From Streptomyces sp. NBC_01214 (GTDB lineage Bacteria; Actinomycetota; Actinomycetes; Streptomycetales; Streptomycetaceae): a stretch of DNA of 64,000 nucleotides. A model generated the notes under the pieces. The model made no database searches. It was not told the DNA's origin and was given only the letters and a program-made list of their open reading frames with translations. Below, one piece after another: positions 29,304 to 38,074 of the stretch (positions within the stretch are counted from its first letter, which is position 1; each line of letters begins with the position of its first letter). A program made the position numbers and the translations under genes. The stretch covers positions 2,823,001-2,887,000 of the forward strand of contig NZ_JAPEOS010000001.1 in NCBI RefSeq assembly GCF_026340975.1, in the 5' to 3' direction.

Positions 29304-30350
29304 GTGATCACCACATCGGGCCTCACGAAGGTCTACCAGTCCCGTGGCCGCGAGGTCACCGCCCTGGACGGCGTCGATCTCCACGTCCGCGAGGGCGAGG
29401 TCTACGGAGTCATCGGCCAGAGCGGCGCAGGCAAATCCTCCCTGATCCGCTGCGTCAACCTGCTGGAGCGCCCCACCACCGGCACCGTGACCGTGGACGG
29501 CGTCGACCTCACCGCCCTCGGCGGCCGCGGCCGCCGCGCGGGCAAGGAGCTCCGCGAGGCCCGCAGCCGCATCGGCATGGTCTTCCAGCACTTCAACCTG
29601 CTGTCCTCGCGCACCGTCCAGGCCAACGTCGAGCTGCCCCTGGAGATCCTCGGCGTCTCCGGCCGCGAGCGCTCCCGCAAGGCCCTCGAACTCCTCGACC
29701 TGGTCGGCCTCGCCGACAAGGCCAAGGCCTACCCGACCCAGCTCTCCGGCGGCCAGAAGCAGCGCGTCGGCATCGCCCGCGCCCTGGCCGGCGACCCCAA
29801 GGTGCTGCTGTCCGACGAGGCCACCAGCGCCCTGGACCCCGAGACCACCCGCTCCGTCCTGGGGCTGCTGCGCGACCTCAACCAGCAGCTCGGCCTCACC
29901 GTGCTGCTCATCACGCACGAGATGGACGTGGTCAAGACCGTCTGCGACTCGGCCGCCCTGATGAAGAACGGCCGGATCATCGAGTCCGGCACCGTCGCCG
30001 AACTCCTCGCCACCCCCGGCTCCGAGCTCGCCGCCGAACTCTTCCCGGTCACCGGCACCGCCACCGGCCCCGACCGCACGGTCGTCGACGTCACCTTCCA
30101 CGGCGAAGCCGCCGTCCGGCCGGTCATCTCGCAGCTCTCGCGCACGTACAACATCGACATCTCGATCCTCGGCGCCGCGATGGACACCGTCGCGGGCCGG
30201 CAGATCGGCCGCATGCGCATCGAACTGCCCGGCGGCTACGAGGACAACGTCGTGCCGGTCGGCTTCCTGCGCGAGCAGGGCCTCCAGGTCGACATCGTCG
30301 ACGAGATCGACAACGAACTGGCCGAGCTGGTCAAGGATGGTGCCAAGTGA
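29304..30350 (+). CDS. metN: Methionine ABC importer ATP-binding subunit
   Basis: A 348-residue cytoplasmic ATPase of the D/L-methionine importer. Walker A is GQSGAGKSS near residues 38-46, the signature is LSGGQKQR, and Walker B ends VLLSDEATSALD. After about residue 265 comes the NIL regulatory domain, which binds methionine and inhibits transport. GTG 29304 begins at the ABC strand ITTSGLTKVYQ. An upstream GTG at 29256 adds 16 residues without a good ribosome binding site. The gene overlaps metI by 4 bp. Confidence 0.94.
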   Translation: MITTSGLTKVYQSRGREVTALDGVDLHVREGEVYGVIGQSGAGKSSLIRCVNLLERPTTGTVTVDGVDLTALGGRGRRAGKELREARSRIGMVFQHFNLLSSRTVQANVELPLEILGVSGRERSRKALELLDLVGLADKAKAYPTQLSGGQKQRVGIARALAGDPKVLLSDEATSALDPETTRSVLGLLRDLNQQLGLTVLLITHEMDVVKTVCDSAALMKNGRIIESGTVAELLATPGSELAAELFPVTGTATGPDRTVVDVTFHGEAAVRPVISQLSRTYNIDISILGAAMDTVAGRQIGRMRIELPGGYEDNVVPVGFLREQGLQVDIVDEIDNELAELVKDGAK

Positions 30351-31015
30351 CCTGGTCCGAAATGCAGCCGCTGCTCACCCAGGGCACCTACGACACCCTC
30401 TACATGGTGCTGTGGTCCACCCTGGTGACCGTGCTCGGCGGCCTGCCCATCGGCATCCTGCTGGTCCTCACCGACAAGGGCGGCCTCCTGCAGAACCAGC
30501 CGCTCAACAAGGTCCTCGGCGTGATCGTGAACATAGGCCGCTCGCTGCCGTTCATCATCCTGCTGATCTTCCTGATCCCGGTCACCACGGCGGTCGTCGG
30601 CACCTTCATCGGCCCCACCGCCATGATCGTCCCGCTGGCCATCGGCGCCGTCCCCTTCTTCGCCCGGCTCGTCGAGACCGCCGTCCGCGAGGTGGACCAC
30701 GGCCTGATCGAGGCCGTCGAGTCCATGGGCGGCGGCATCCCCACCCTGGTCGGCAAGGTGCTCCTCCCGCAAGCCCTGCCCTCCCTGGTCGCCGGTGTCA
30801 CCACCACCGTCATCACCCTCGTCGGCTACTCGGCCATGGCCGGCGCCGTCGGCGGCGAAGGACTGGGCTCCAAGGCCATCACGTACGGCTTCCAGCGCTT
30901 CGAGACCGGCTTCATGATCGCCACCGTCGTGGTCCTGATCGCCCTCGTCACGGTGATCCAGCTGCTCGGCGACGGCGCGGTCCGCCTCCTCGCCCGCCGC
31001 GGCCGGACCGCCTGA
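30347..31015 (+). CDS. metI: Methionine ABC importer permease
   Basis: A 222-residue permease with five to six transmembrane helices. The EAA-like loop (LIEAVESMGGGIPTLVGKVLLPQALP) is where it contacts MetN. It overlaps metN (GTGA) and is followed after 94 bp by metQ. Length is typical of MetI. The 94-bp gap contains a short GCAC/GTGC stem that may set the MetQ-to-permease ratio. Confidence 0.94.
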   Translation: MTWSEMQPLLTQGTYDTLYMVLWSTLVTVLGGLPIGILLVLTDKGGLLQNQPLNKVLGVIVNIGRSLPFIILLIFLIPVTTAVVGTFIGPTAMIVPLAIGAVPFFARLVETAVREVDHGLIEAVESMGGGIPTLVGKVLLPQALPSLVAGVTTTVITLVGYSAMAGAVGGEGLGSKAITYGFQRFETGFMIATVVVLIALVTVIQLLGDGAVRLLARRGRTA

Positions 31016-31109
31016 AAAGACTTTCCTCCCAACAGAGCCCGCACTTGTCGTGCTTGGGCCGCCACCACAGCAAGTCCTCCGTACTTGTTCAGCAAGAAAG
31101 GCACTCTTC

Positions 31110-31976
31110 GTGCGTAAGAACATCAAGCTCACCGCCCTCGCCGCCACGGCCACCGCGCTCGCCCTCGGTCTCACCGCCTGCGGCAGCTCCTCGGACCCGT
31201 CCTCGGCGAAGGCCGACGGCGGCAAGGCCGACGAGAGCAAGCCCCTCGTCATAGCGGCCTCCCCGAGCCCCCACGCCGACGTCCTGAACTTCGTCAAGGA
31301 CAAGCTCGCGGCCAAGGAAGGCCTCAAGCTGGAGGTCAAGGAGTTCACGGACTACGTCCTGCCGAACACCGCCACCGAGCAGGGCCAGGTCGACGGCAAC
31401 TACTTCCAGCACAAGCCGTACCTCGACGACTTCAACAAGAAGAACAACACCCACGTCGTGCCCGTCGCGAACGTGCACCTGGAACCCCTCGGCCTCTACT
31501 CCAAGAAGATCAAGGCCATCGGTGACATCAAGGCCGGCCAGACCATCGCCGTCCCCAACGACACCACCAACGAGGGCCGCGCGCTCCAGCTGCTCGCCGC
31601 GAACAACCTGATCACCCTCAAGGAAGGTGTCGGCACCAGCGCCAAGCTGTCCGACATCACCGACAAGAAGGGCCTGGAGTTCAAGGAGCTGGAGGCCGCC
31701 ACGGTCCCGCGCGCCCTGAACGACGTGGACGCCGCGGTCATCAACGGCAACTACGCCCTCGAAGCCAAGCTGTCGCCCGCCAAGGACGCGCTGATCCTGG
31801 AGAAGGCCGAGGGCAACCCCTACGCCAACTTCCTCGCGGTCAAGGACGGCAACCAGAACGACCCGCGGATCCAGAAGCTGGCCAAGCTGCTGAACTCCGA
31901 CGAGGTCAAGAAGTTCATCGAGGAGAAGTACCAGGGCTCGGTCATCCCGGCCTTCGGTGCCCCGACCACCTCCTGA
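31110..31976 (+). CDS. metQ: Methionine-binding lipoprotein
   Basis: A 288-residue substrate-binding lipoprotein. The signal ends in LGLTACGS, a lipobox with Cys as the anchored residue. The mature domain of NlpA/MetQ type follows (VIAASPSPHADVLNFVKDKL, TEQGQVDGNYFQHKPYLDDF, VPNDTTNEGRALQLL). It delivers methionine to MetNI at the outer face of the membrane. GTG 31110 has GAAAGG upstream. It closes the operon before a hairpin terminator. Confidence 0.94.
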   Translation: MRKNIKLTALAATATALALGLTACGSSSDPSSAKADGGKADESKPLVIAASPSPHADVLNFVKDKLAAKEGLKLEVKEFTDYVLPNTATEQGQVDGNYFQHKPYLDDFNKKNNTHVVPVANVHLEPLGLYSKKIKAIGDIKAGQTIAVPNDTTNEGRALQLLAANNLITLKEGVGTSAKLSDITDKKGLEFKELEAATVPRALNDVDAAVINGNYALEAKLSPAKDALILEKAEGNPYANFLAVKDGNQNDPRIQKLAKLLNSDEVKKFIEEKYQGSVIPAFGAPTTS

Positions 31977-32019
31977 ACCGGTATCTCCTGATCCGGTTCC
32001 TCCCGAACCGGTCATGAAT

Positions 32020-32057
32020 CTCGGCCCCGCACGCACCTGACGGCGCGCGGGGCCGAG
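32020..32057 (+). terminator. Hairpin terminator after metQ
   Basis: CTCGGCCCCGC (32020-32030) pairs perfectly with GCGGGGCCGAG (32047-32057) around a 16-nt loop. There is no T-tract. Confidence 0.6.
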
Positions 32058-32212
32058 CTCTGCCCGCTTCCGGGCAACCCGGCCCTGCACATCACCCGGT
32101 CGATGCTGCATGCTGTGGCCTACGACCCGCACGCACGGTCCCGCACGAACGGTCCCGCACCGCGGTCGCATCGCACCACGGTCGCACCACGGTCTCAGGC
32201 ATGGAGCTGCGC

Positions 32213-32911
32213 ATGACTACCACCTTCCCGGACGTCACCATCAGCACGGACCGGCTGGTGCTGCGCCCCTTCGAGGAAGAGGACGTCACCGCGCTGACCG
32301 AGATGATGAACGACGAGCACGTCACCGCCTGGACCGGCGCGCCCCACCCCTACACCCACGCCGAAGCGCACGCCTGGGCCACCCGGCACTCCCACGCGGA
32401 ACGCACCGAGGGCCGCGGCATCGTCTTCGCCGTGACCGAGTTCCTCACCCAGCGCCTCGTCGGCATCGTGCACCTCCAAGGCACCAACTGGCACACCCGC
32501 GCCACCGAGGTCGGCTACGTCACCGCCCCCTGGGCCCGCGGCGAGGGCTACGCCAGTGAATCCGTCCTGGCCGTCGCCCAATGGCTCTTCCGCGCCCAGG
32601 GGTTCGAGCGCCTCGAGGTGCGCACCGCCGCCGACAACACCGCCTCGCAACAGGTGGCCCAGAAGATCGGCTGCATCAGCGAGGGCGTCCTGCGCAACGC
32701 ATGGATAGTCCGGACGCAGGCGGCCGACGGCGGTTGGGCCGACACCCGCACCGACCTCATCGTCTGGAGCCTGGTCCCCGAGGACCTCGACGAGGGCGAC
32801 GGCTACGACGGGTACGACGGCTACGACAGCTACGACGGGTACGCCCGCAGCACCGCGTTCCCGCAGCGGGCCGACGCGAACGGCCACCGCGTGGGCGCCG
32901 ACTGGAACTGA
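32213..32911 (+). CDS. RimJ/RimL-type GNAT acetyltransferase with DGY-repeat tail
   Basis: A 232-residue acetyltransferase of the RimJ/RimL group (ISTDRLVLRPFEEEDV at the N-terminus; GYVTAPWARGEGYASESVLAVA as the acetyl-CoA loop). Such proteins acetylate ribosomal or small-molecule N-termini. The C-terminus carries five DGY-like triplets and a short basic tail that are not part of the fold. GGAG at 32203-32206 supports ATG 32213 over ATG 32201. Substrate unknown. Confidence 0.75.
   Translation: MTTTFPDVTISTDRLVLRPFEEEDVTALTEMMNDEHVTAWTGAPHPYTHAEAHAWATRHSHAERTEGRGIVFAVTEFLTQRLVGIVHLQGTNWHTRATEVGYVTAPWARGEGYASESVLAVAQWLFRAQGFERLEVRTAADNTASQQVAQKIGCISEGVLRNAWIVRTQAADGGWADTRTDLIVWSLVPEDLDEGDGYDGYDGYDSYDGYARSTAFPQRADANGHRVGADWN
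32798..32842 (+). repeat. Five 9-bp tandem repeats encoding DGY
   Basis: Five consecutive 9-bp units encode DGYDGYDGYDSYDGY near the end of the GNAT gene. Copy-number variation between strains is likely. Confidence 0.75.
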
Positions 32912-32955
32912 ACCGATGACCGGGTAGTCTCACCGTGCCCGCCCCGACGAAACCC

Positions 32956-32994
32956 CGCCCTCCCCCAGCTGCCGCTGGGAGGTGCCCCCTGCCA
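32956..32994. repeat. Streptomyces-type CCCCCAG...CTGGG mini-palindrome
   Basis: CCTCCC and GGGAGG (32959-32964, 32977-32982) form a short stem around CCAGCTGCCGCTGG, followed by a GTGCCCCC run. This resembles small dispersed palindromes often seen between Streptomyces genes. It lies in the 5' region of cobL. Confidence 0.4.
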
Positions 32995-33013
32995 GACCAG
33001 GAGACTGACGACG

Positions 33014-34213
33014 ATGGCCGACCGGGTCACGGTGATCGGCTGGGACGGTTCGCCCCTGACCGCGGGCGCCCGGTCCGCGCTCTCCGCCGCCACCCTCGTG
33101 GCCGGCGCCGCGCACCACCTCGCCCTCCCCGAAGTACCGCCCACCGCGGAACGCATCCGCCTGGGCAGTGTCGGCCTCGCCGCACGCCGCATCGCCGGCC
33201 ACCGCGGCACCGCGGTGGTCTTCGCCGACGGGGACCCCGGCTTCTTCGGCGCCGTACGCGTCCTGCGCGCCCCGGAGCACGGCCTGGAGGTCGAGGTGTT
33301 CCCGGCGGTCTCCTCCGTGGCCACCGCCTTCGCCCGCGCCGGCATGCCCTGGGACGACGCCCAGGTCGTCGTCGCCCACCCCCGCACCCTGCGCCGCGCG
33401 GTCAACGTCTGCCGCGCCCACGCCAAGGTCGCCGTCCTCACCTCACCCGGCGCCGGCCCCGCGGAACTCGCGCTGCTCCTCGAAGGAGTTCACCGCACCT
33501 TCGTCGTCTGCGAGGAACTCGGTACGGACCGGGAGCAGGTGAGCGTCCTCACCTCCGACAAGGCCGCCGACCACAGTTGGCGCGACCCGAACGTCGTCAT
33601 CGTCATCGGGGGAGCGGGACCGGCCCCCGCCGACGCGAGCTGGCTCCTCGGCCAGAGCGCCGCCCGGTCCGTCGACCGCGGCTGGGCAGGGCCGCAGGCC
33701 GACGCGGGAGAAGGCGAGTCCGCCCAGCTCCGCGCGGCGCAACTCGCCCGGCTCGGCCCGCGCACCGGCGACCTCCTCTGGGACATCGGCGCCGGATCCG
33801 GCGGCGTGGCCGTGGATGCGGCCGCCCTCGGCGCCGCCGTCATCGCGGTGGACGCCGACCCGGCCGCCTGCGACCGCATAACTGCCGCCGCCCGCGAGCG
33901 CGGAGTGCAGCTCCAGGCCGTCGCCGGGCGCGCACCGCACGTACTGGAGAACCTGCCCGAGCCCGACGTCGTCCGCGTCGGCGGTGGCGGCGCCGCCGTC
34001 GTCGCGGCCGTCGCCGAACGCCGCCCCGAACGGATCGTCAGCCACGCCTCCACCCGCGACGAGGCGGAGGCCATCGGCAGGACACTCGCCGAACACGGTT
34101 ACGCCGTCGAGTGCGCGCTGCTCCAGTCCGTCGGCCTGGACACCCGGACCTGGGCCGAACAGGACCGTTCCGTGGTGTTCCTCCTGGCAGCGCAACGCCC
34201 CGCCACGCGCTGA
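33014..34213 (+). CDS. cobL: Precorrin-6Y C5,15-methyltransferase (decarboxylating), CbiE-CbiT fusion
   Basis: A 399-residue cobalamin-pathway enzyme. Residues ~1-200 are the CbiE tetrapyrrole methylase domain (VTVIGWDGSPL, FADGDPGFFGAV, AVSSVATAFARAGMPWDD). Residues ~235-399 are the CbiT domain, with the SAM site WDIGAGSGGVAVDAA. Together they methylate C5 and C15 of precorrin-6Y and decarboxylate the acetate side chain. ATG 33014 is preceded by AGGAG. The next cobalamin gene, the bluB-cobT fusion, follows 274 bp later. Confidence 0.9.
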   Translation: MADRVTVIGWDGSPLTAGARSALSAATLVAGAAHHLALPEVPPTAERIRLGSVGLAARRIAGHRGTAVVFADGDPGFFGAVRVLRAPEHGLEVEVFPAVSSVATAFARAGMPWDDAQVVVAHPRTLRRAVNVCRAHAKVAVLTSPGAGPAELALLLEGVHRTFVVCEELGTDREQVSVLTSDKAADHSWRDPNVVIVIGGAGPAPADASWLLGQSAARSVDRGWAGPQADAGEGESAQLRAAQLARLGPRTGDLLWDIGAGSGGVAVDAAALGAAVIAVDADPAACDRITAAARERGVQLQAVAGRAPHVLENLPEPDVVRVGGGGAAVVAAVAERRPERIVSHASTRDEAEAIGRTLAEHGYAVECALLQSVGLDTRTWAEQDRSVVFLLAAQRPATR

Positions 34214-34487
34214 GCCGAGGGCCGGGGTAGGCTGGCCGATCGTCGTACCGCTCCGGACGATTCGGGCATCGCGACACCACCGGGACGCGCGACGTGGCGC
34301 AGTCCACAGAGGACCGTGACGGTTATGGCCGCCGCGGTGGCCGACGGGCGCGACAATGCTTACTGGTTGTCGTGCAGGCGCATGCGAGACGGGTTCGTCG
34401 CACCGCAACTCCGCAGGCAAAACCGCTCGGCGGCCTCGTGGGCGACCGGGCGATCGAAGAGGCAACACCGATGGGCGAGGGGTAAGC
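34214..34487 (+). other. Leader region of the bluB-cobT gene
   Basis: A CGACAA-N10-TTGTCG inverted repeat (34351-34372) is the only structured element I see. I found no B12-box, so no cobalamin riboswitch can be claimed. The small open frames here have no support. Confidence 0.35.
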
Positions 34488-37400
34488 ATGACTGACACCG
34501 GCCAGGTCCCGGGCGAGGGTCTCCCGGACAACGCGGGCATGGTGGATCAGCAGAGCGTCCCCGCTCCGGTCCAGATCCCGGCACCGATTCCCGCTGGCTA
34601 CGCCTTCCAGGACCTCATGGACAACCCGGCCGAGCCGGAGGACGAGGAACTGCTGCTGATGCCGAGCGGCCAGGGCGCCTGGAGCGACCCGCAGGTCGTC
34701 CCGCCGGCCCCCGCCTTCCCCGCCGCGCCGCAGCTCGGCGAGCCGCAGAGGTACCCGGACCCGTCCTACGCCGCCGGGTCCGCCTACCCCGAGGCCCCGG
34801 CCGCGTACACCGAGTTCCCCCCGCCCGTGTTCCCCGACGGCGGCTACAGCGCGGGCGCGCACGAGACGGGCGGCCGTGACTCCGGCGCGCTCGACCTCGG
34901 CGGGCTCGTCGTCCCGCCCCCGGCGGTCCCCGCAGCCCCGGTGGCCGCAGCGGCCCCCGTCCGGCGCCCCCTGCACATGGGCCCGCCCATGCCCGAGGCC
35001 AACGGCGGAGTCGTACGCTCCCTCGCCGACCGCGGCCCGGCCGCCGCGCCCGCCCAGGCCGCCGTGAGCACCCCGGTGGCGCCCGTCCCGATGCGCCAGG
35101 CGGGGCCCCCGACCACGGGACCCGAGTACCTGGACGTTCCGCGCGCCGAGGCCGCCCCGGCCCCCGCGGCCCAGCTGGGCGAGATCCCGCCGCAGGCCGG
35201 TGCCCCGTGGACGCCGGAGCCGGTGGCGGAGCCCGCCCCGGCCCCCGCCGAGGCCGCGGCGCAGCCCGTGGAGCCGGAGCCCGTCCCGGCCCCCGCGGAA
35301 GCGGCGGTCCAGCCCGAGCCGGTGGCGGTCGAGCCGCAGCCGGAACCCCTCGTGGTCGAGCCGCAGCCGGAGCCGATCGCGGTCCAGCCGGTGGCCGTGG
35401 AGCCCGAGCCCCAGCCCGAGCCGGTGGCGGCCGTCGTGGCCGAGCCGGTCCAGCCGGAGCCGGTCGTCGAGGCGCAGCCGGCGGCCGAGCCGGAGCCGGT
35501 GGCCCAGGCCGAGCCCATCGCGGCCCCGCCGGTGGCCGCGGAGCCGCAGCCCGAGCCGGTCGTCCCCGCCCCGCCGGTGGTGGCCGTGGCGCCCGAGCCG
35601 GTCCAGCCCGAGCCGGTCCAGCCGGAGCCGGTCCAGGCCGAGCCGGTCGTCGAGGCGCAGCCGGAAGCCGAGCCCGAACCTCAGCCCCAGCCCCAGCCCG
35701 AGTCCGCGCCCGAGCCGGTCGAGCCGCAGGCCGTCCAGCCGGAGCAGCCCGAGGCCCCGGCGGAGCCGGCCCCGGTACAGCCCGAGGTCGCCCCGGAGCC
35801 GGTCCTCGCGGAGCAGCCCGAGGCGCAGCCGGAGACCGAGCCCACCACCCCCGCCGAGGCCACCGCCCCCGCCCCCGCCGAGGCCACCGCCCAGGGCGAG
35901 CCCGCGGTGGACGTTGCGGCCGAGCCCGCCGCGGGCGAGCCGGCCCCCGGCTACGCCGACGCCGAGCGCGAGGCCGTCCTGCGCGTCATGCGCGAGCGCC
36001 GCGACATCCGCAAGGGCTTCCGCACCGACCCGATCCCGCACGAGGTGCTGCTCCGCGTCCTGGAGGCGGCCCACACCGCCCCCAGCGTCGGTCACTCGCA
36101 GCCCTGGGACTTCGTCGTCATCCGCTCCGCCGAGACCCGCCGGACGATGCACGAGCTCGCGCAGCGCCAGCGCGAGGCGTACGCGAAGTCGCTGCCCAAG
36201 GGCCGGGCGAAGCAGTTCAAGGAACTCAAGATCGAGGCCATCCTCGACACCCCGGTGAACATCGTCGTCACCGCCGACCCTACCCGGGGCGGACGCCACA
36301 CCCTCGGCCGGCACACCCAGCCGCAGATGGCCCCGTACTCCTCGGCCCTCGCCGTCGAGAACCTCTGGCTCGCCGCGCGCGCCGAAGGCCTCGGCGTCGG
36401 CTGGGTCAGCTTCTTCGACGAGCGCGAGATGGTCCGCGAGCTGGGCCTGCCCGAGCACCTCGAAGTCGTCGCCTACCTCTGCGTCGGCTACGTCGACGAG
36501 TTCCCCGAGGAGCCCGAGCTGGCGCAGGCCGGCTGGTCGCAGCGCCGCCCGCTCTCCTGGGTCGTCCACGAGGAGACCTACGGCCGCCGCGCGCTGCCCG
36601 GCGAGGAGCCGCACGACCTGCTCTCGGAGACGGTCGCCAGCATCCGCCCGCTCGACGCGAAGGCGCTCGGCGAGGCCTGGGAGCGCCAGAAGCGCATGAC
36701 CAAGCCCGCCGGGGCCCTGGGCATGCTGGAGATCATCTCCGCCCAGCTGTCCGGGCTCTCCCGGGTCTGCCCGCCGCCGATCCCGGAGCCGGCCGCGGTC
36801 GCGATCTTCGCCGGTGACCACGGCGTGCACGCCCAGGGCGTCACCCCGTGGCCGCAGGAGGTCACCACCCAGATGGTGGCCAACTTCCTCGGTGGCGGAG
36901 CGGTCTGCAACGCGTTCGCCAACCAGGTCGGCGCCGAGGTCTGCGTGATCGACGTCGGCGTCGCGGGCGACCTCCCCGCCACCCCCGGCCTCCTGCCCCG
37001 CAAGGTCCGCCCGGGTACGGCCGACCTCTCCACCGGCCCGGCGATGACCCGCGAGGAAGCCGTCGCGGCCATCGAGGTCGGCATCGAGACGGCCCGCGAC
37101 CTGGTGGCGGCCGGCAACAAAGCCCTCCTCACCGGCGAGATGGGCATCGCCAACACCACGGTCTCGGCGGCCCTGATCTCGGTCTTCACCGGGGTGGACC
37201 CGTCCGAGGTCACCGGCCGCGGCACGGGCATCAACGACGAGACGCACGCCCGCAAGGTCGAGGTCGTCCGCCGCGCCCTCGAGCTCCACCAGCCCGACCC
37301 GGCGGACCCGATCGGCGTCCTGGCGGCGATCGGCGGCCTGGAGCACGCGGCCATCGTCGGCCTCCTCCTCGGCGGTGCCTCCCTGCGTACGCCGGTGATC

Positions 37401-37667
37401 CTGGACGGCGTCAGCGCGGGAGCGGCCGCCCTGGTGGCGCGCGCCATCGCCCCCGAGTCCCTGTCGGCCTGCATCGCGGGCCACCGCAGCGCCGAGCCGG
37501 GCCACGTCGCCGCGCTCAACAAGCTGGGCCTGCGCCCGCTGGTCGACCTGGACCTCCGCCTCGGCGAGGGCACGGGCGCCCTGCTCGCCCTCCCCCTGGT
37601 CCAGAGCGCGGCCCGCGCGATGCACGAGGTCGCCACCTTCGACTCGGCGGGCGTCACCGAGAAGTAG
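34488..37667 (+). CDS. cobT: BluB-like DMB synthase fused to CobT phosphoribosyltransferase, long disordered N-terminus
   Basis: A 1059-residue fusion. Residues ~1-488 are low-complexity, rich in Pro, Glu, Val, Ala and Gln, with no fold predicted. Residues ~490-705 match BluB, the flavin enzyme that makes 5,6-dimethylbenzimidazole (DIRKGFRTDPIPHEVLL, SVGHSQPWDFVVI, APYSSALAVENLW). Residues ~710-1059 match CobT, which attaches that base to nicotinate mononucleotide (TKPAGALGMLE, GEMGIANTTVSAAL, and LRLGEGTGALLA with the catalytic Glu). Fusing the two steps should channel the base. ATG 34488 has GAGGGG upstream. The gene lies between cobL and cobA. How the N-terminus acts is unknown. Confidence 0.88.
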   Translation: MTDTGQVPGEGLPDNAGMVDQQSVPAPVQIPAPIPAGYAFQDLMDNPAEPEDEELLLMPSGQGAWSDPQVVPPAPAFPAAPQLGEPQRYPDPSYAAGSAYPEAPAAYTEFPPPVFPDGGYSAGAHETGGRDSGALDLGGLVVPPPAVPAAPVAAAAPVRRPLHMGPPMPEANGGVVRSLADRGPAAAPAQAAVSTPVAPVPMRQAGPPTTGPEYLDVPRAEAAPAPAAQLGEIPPQAGAPWTPEPVAEPAPAPAEAAAQPVEPEPVPAPAEAAVQPEPVAVEPQPEPLVVEPQPEPIAVQPVAVEPEPQPEPVAAVVAEPVQPEPVVEAQPAAEPEPVAQAEPIAAPPVAAEPQPEPVVPAPPVVAVAPEPVQPEPVQPEPVQAEPVVEAQPEAEPEPQPQPQPESAPEPVEPQAVQPEQPEAPAEPAPVQPEVAPEPVLAEQPEAQPETEPTTPAEATAPAPAEATAQGEPAVDVAAEPAAGEPAPGYADAEREAVLRVMRERRDIRKGFRTDPIPHEVLLRVLEAAHTAPSVGHSQPWDFVVIRSAETRRTMHELAQRQREAYAKSLPKGRAKQFKELKIEAILDTPVNIVVTADPTRGGRHTLGRHTQPQMAPYSSALAVENLWLAARAEGLGVGWVSFFDEREMVRELGLPEHLEVVAYLCVGYVDEFPEEPELAQAGWSQRRPLSWVVHEETYGRRALPGEEPHDLLSETVASIRPLDAKALGEAWERQKRMTKPAGALGMLEIISAQLSGLSRVCPPPIPEPAAVAIFAGDHGVHAQGVTPWPQEVTTQMVANFLGGGAVCNAFANQVGAEVCVIDVGVAGDLPATPGLLPRKVRPGTADLSTGPAMTREEAVAAIEVGIETARDLVAAGNKALLTGEMGIANTTVSAALISVFTGVDPSEVTGRGTGINDETHARKVEVVRRALELHQPDPADPIGVLAAIGGLEHAAIVGLLLGGASLRTPVILDGVSAGAAALVARAIAPESLSACIAGHRSAEPGHVAALNKLGLRPLVDLDLRLGEGTGALLALPLVQSAARAMHEVATFDSAGVTEK
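35214..35940 (+). repeat. Degenerate PEV/PQPE-coding repeat in cobT
   Basis: The stretch repeats GAGCCGGTCCAGCCCGAGCC-like units and translates to EPVAVEPQPE, PVQPEPVQPEP and similar. The repeat unit is imperfect, 9-18 bp. It is prone to slippage. Confidence 0.7.
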
Positions 37668-37671
37668 CCCG

Positions 37672-37868
37672 ACCCCAGCCCCGCCGGCGTTCGAGGCGCG
37701 GGTCCCGTCCGGGACCCAGCTCGTACTCGGGCCGGCGAAGCCCAACCCCAGCCCCGCCGGCGTGCGTGGCGCGGGGTCCCGTCCGGGGCCCCGCTCGTGC
37801 TCGGGCCGGGCGGAGCCCTACCCCAGCCCCGCCGGCGTTTGAGGCGCGGGGTCCGGGGCGGAGCCCCG
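37672..37868. repeat. Three tandem copies of a dispersed 73-75-bp intergenic repeat
   Basis: Copies start at 37672, 37745 and 37820, each opening ACCCCAGCCCCGCCGGCG and continuing with G/C-rich palindromic sequence. The third is cut after about 50 bp. A related single copy is at 68-108. It begins right after the cobT stop. Confidence 0.75.
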
Positions 37869-38074
37869 ATCCGTGACCGGCACCCGCGCACGGCCGAGGC
37901 CGGTACCGGGGCGGGCCGGGGCCGGTCCGGGGCCCGGGGCGCAGCCCCGTCCGCGCCTCGGGACGGCCCGCGCCGTATGGTGGACCCGCACCAAGAACCC
38001 GCACGTCAGCATCCCGCCGCTCCAGAGCCGCAGCGGCACGACAGAACGACCGCCGCACCAGGAGCCGCACCGCC
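37869..38074 (+). other. cobA upstream region
   Basis: This contains a weak TATGGT hexamer (near 37977) and an AGGAG close to the cobA ATG. No small gene or riboswitch seen. Confidence 0.35.

Noticed and set aside
34214..34487. Possible cobalamin riboswitch before the bluB-cobT gene
   Set aside because: No B12-box or related conserved core was found in the leader, so I do not claim one.
34323..37745. 1140-codon reverse open frame over cobT
   Set aside because: It lies opposite the BluB-CobT fusion and has Gly/Asp/Arg-rich low-complexity sequence without homology.
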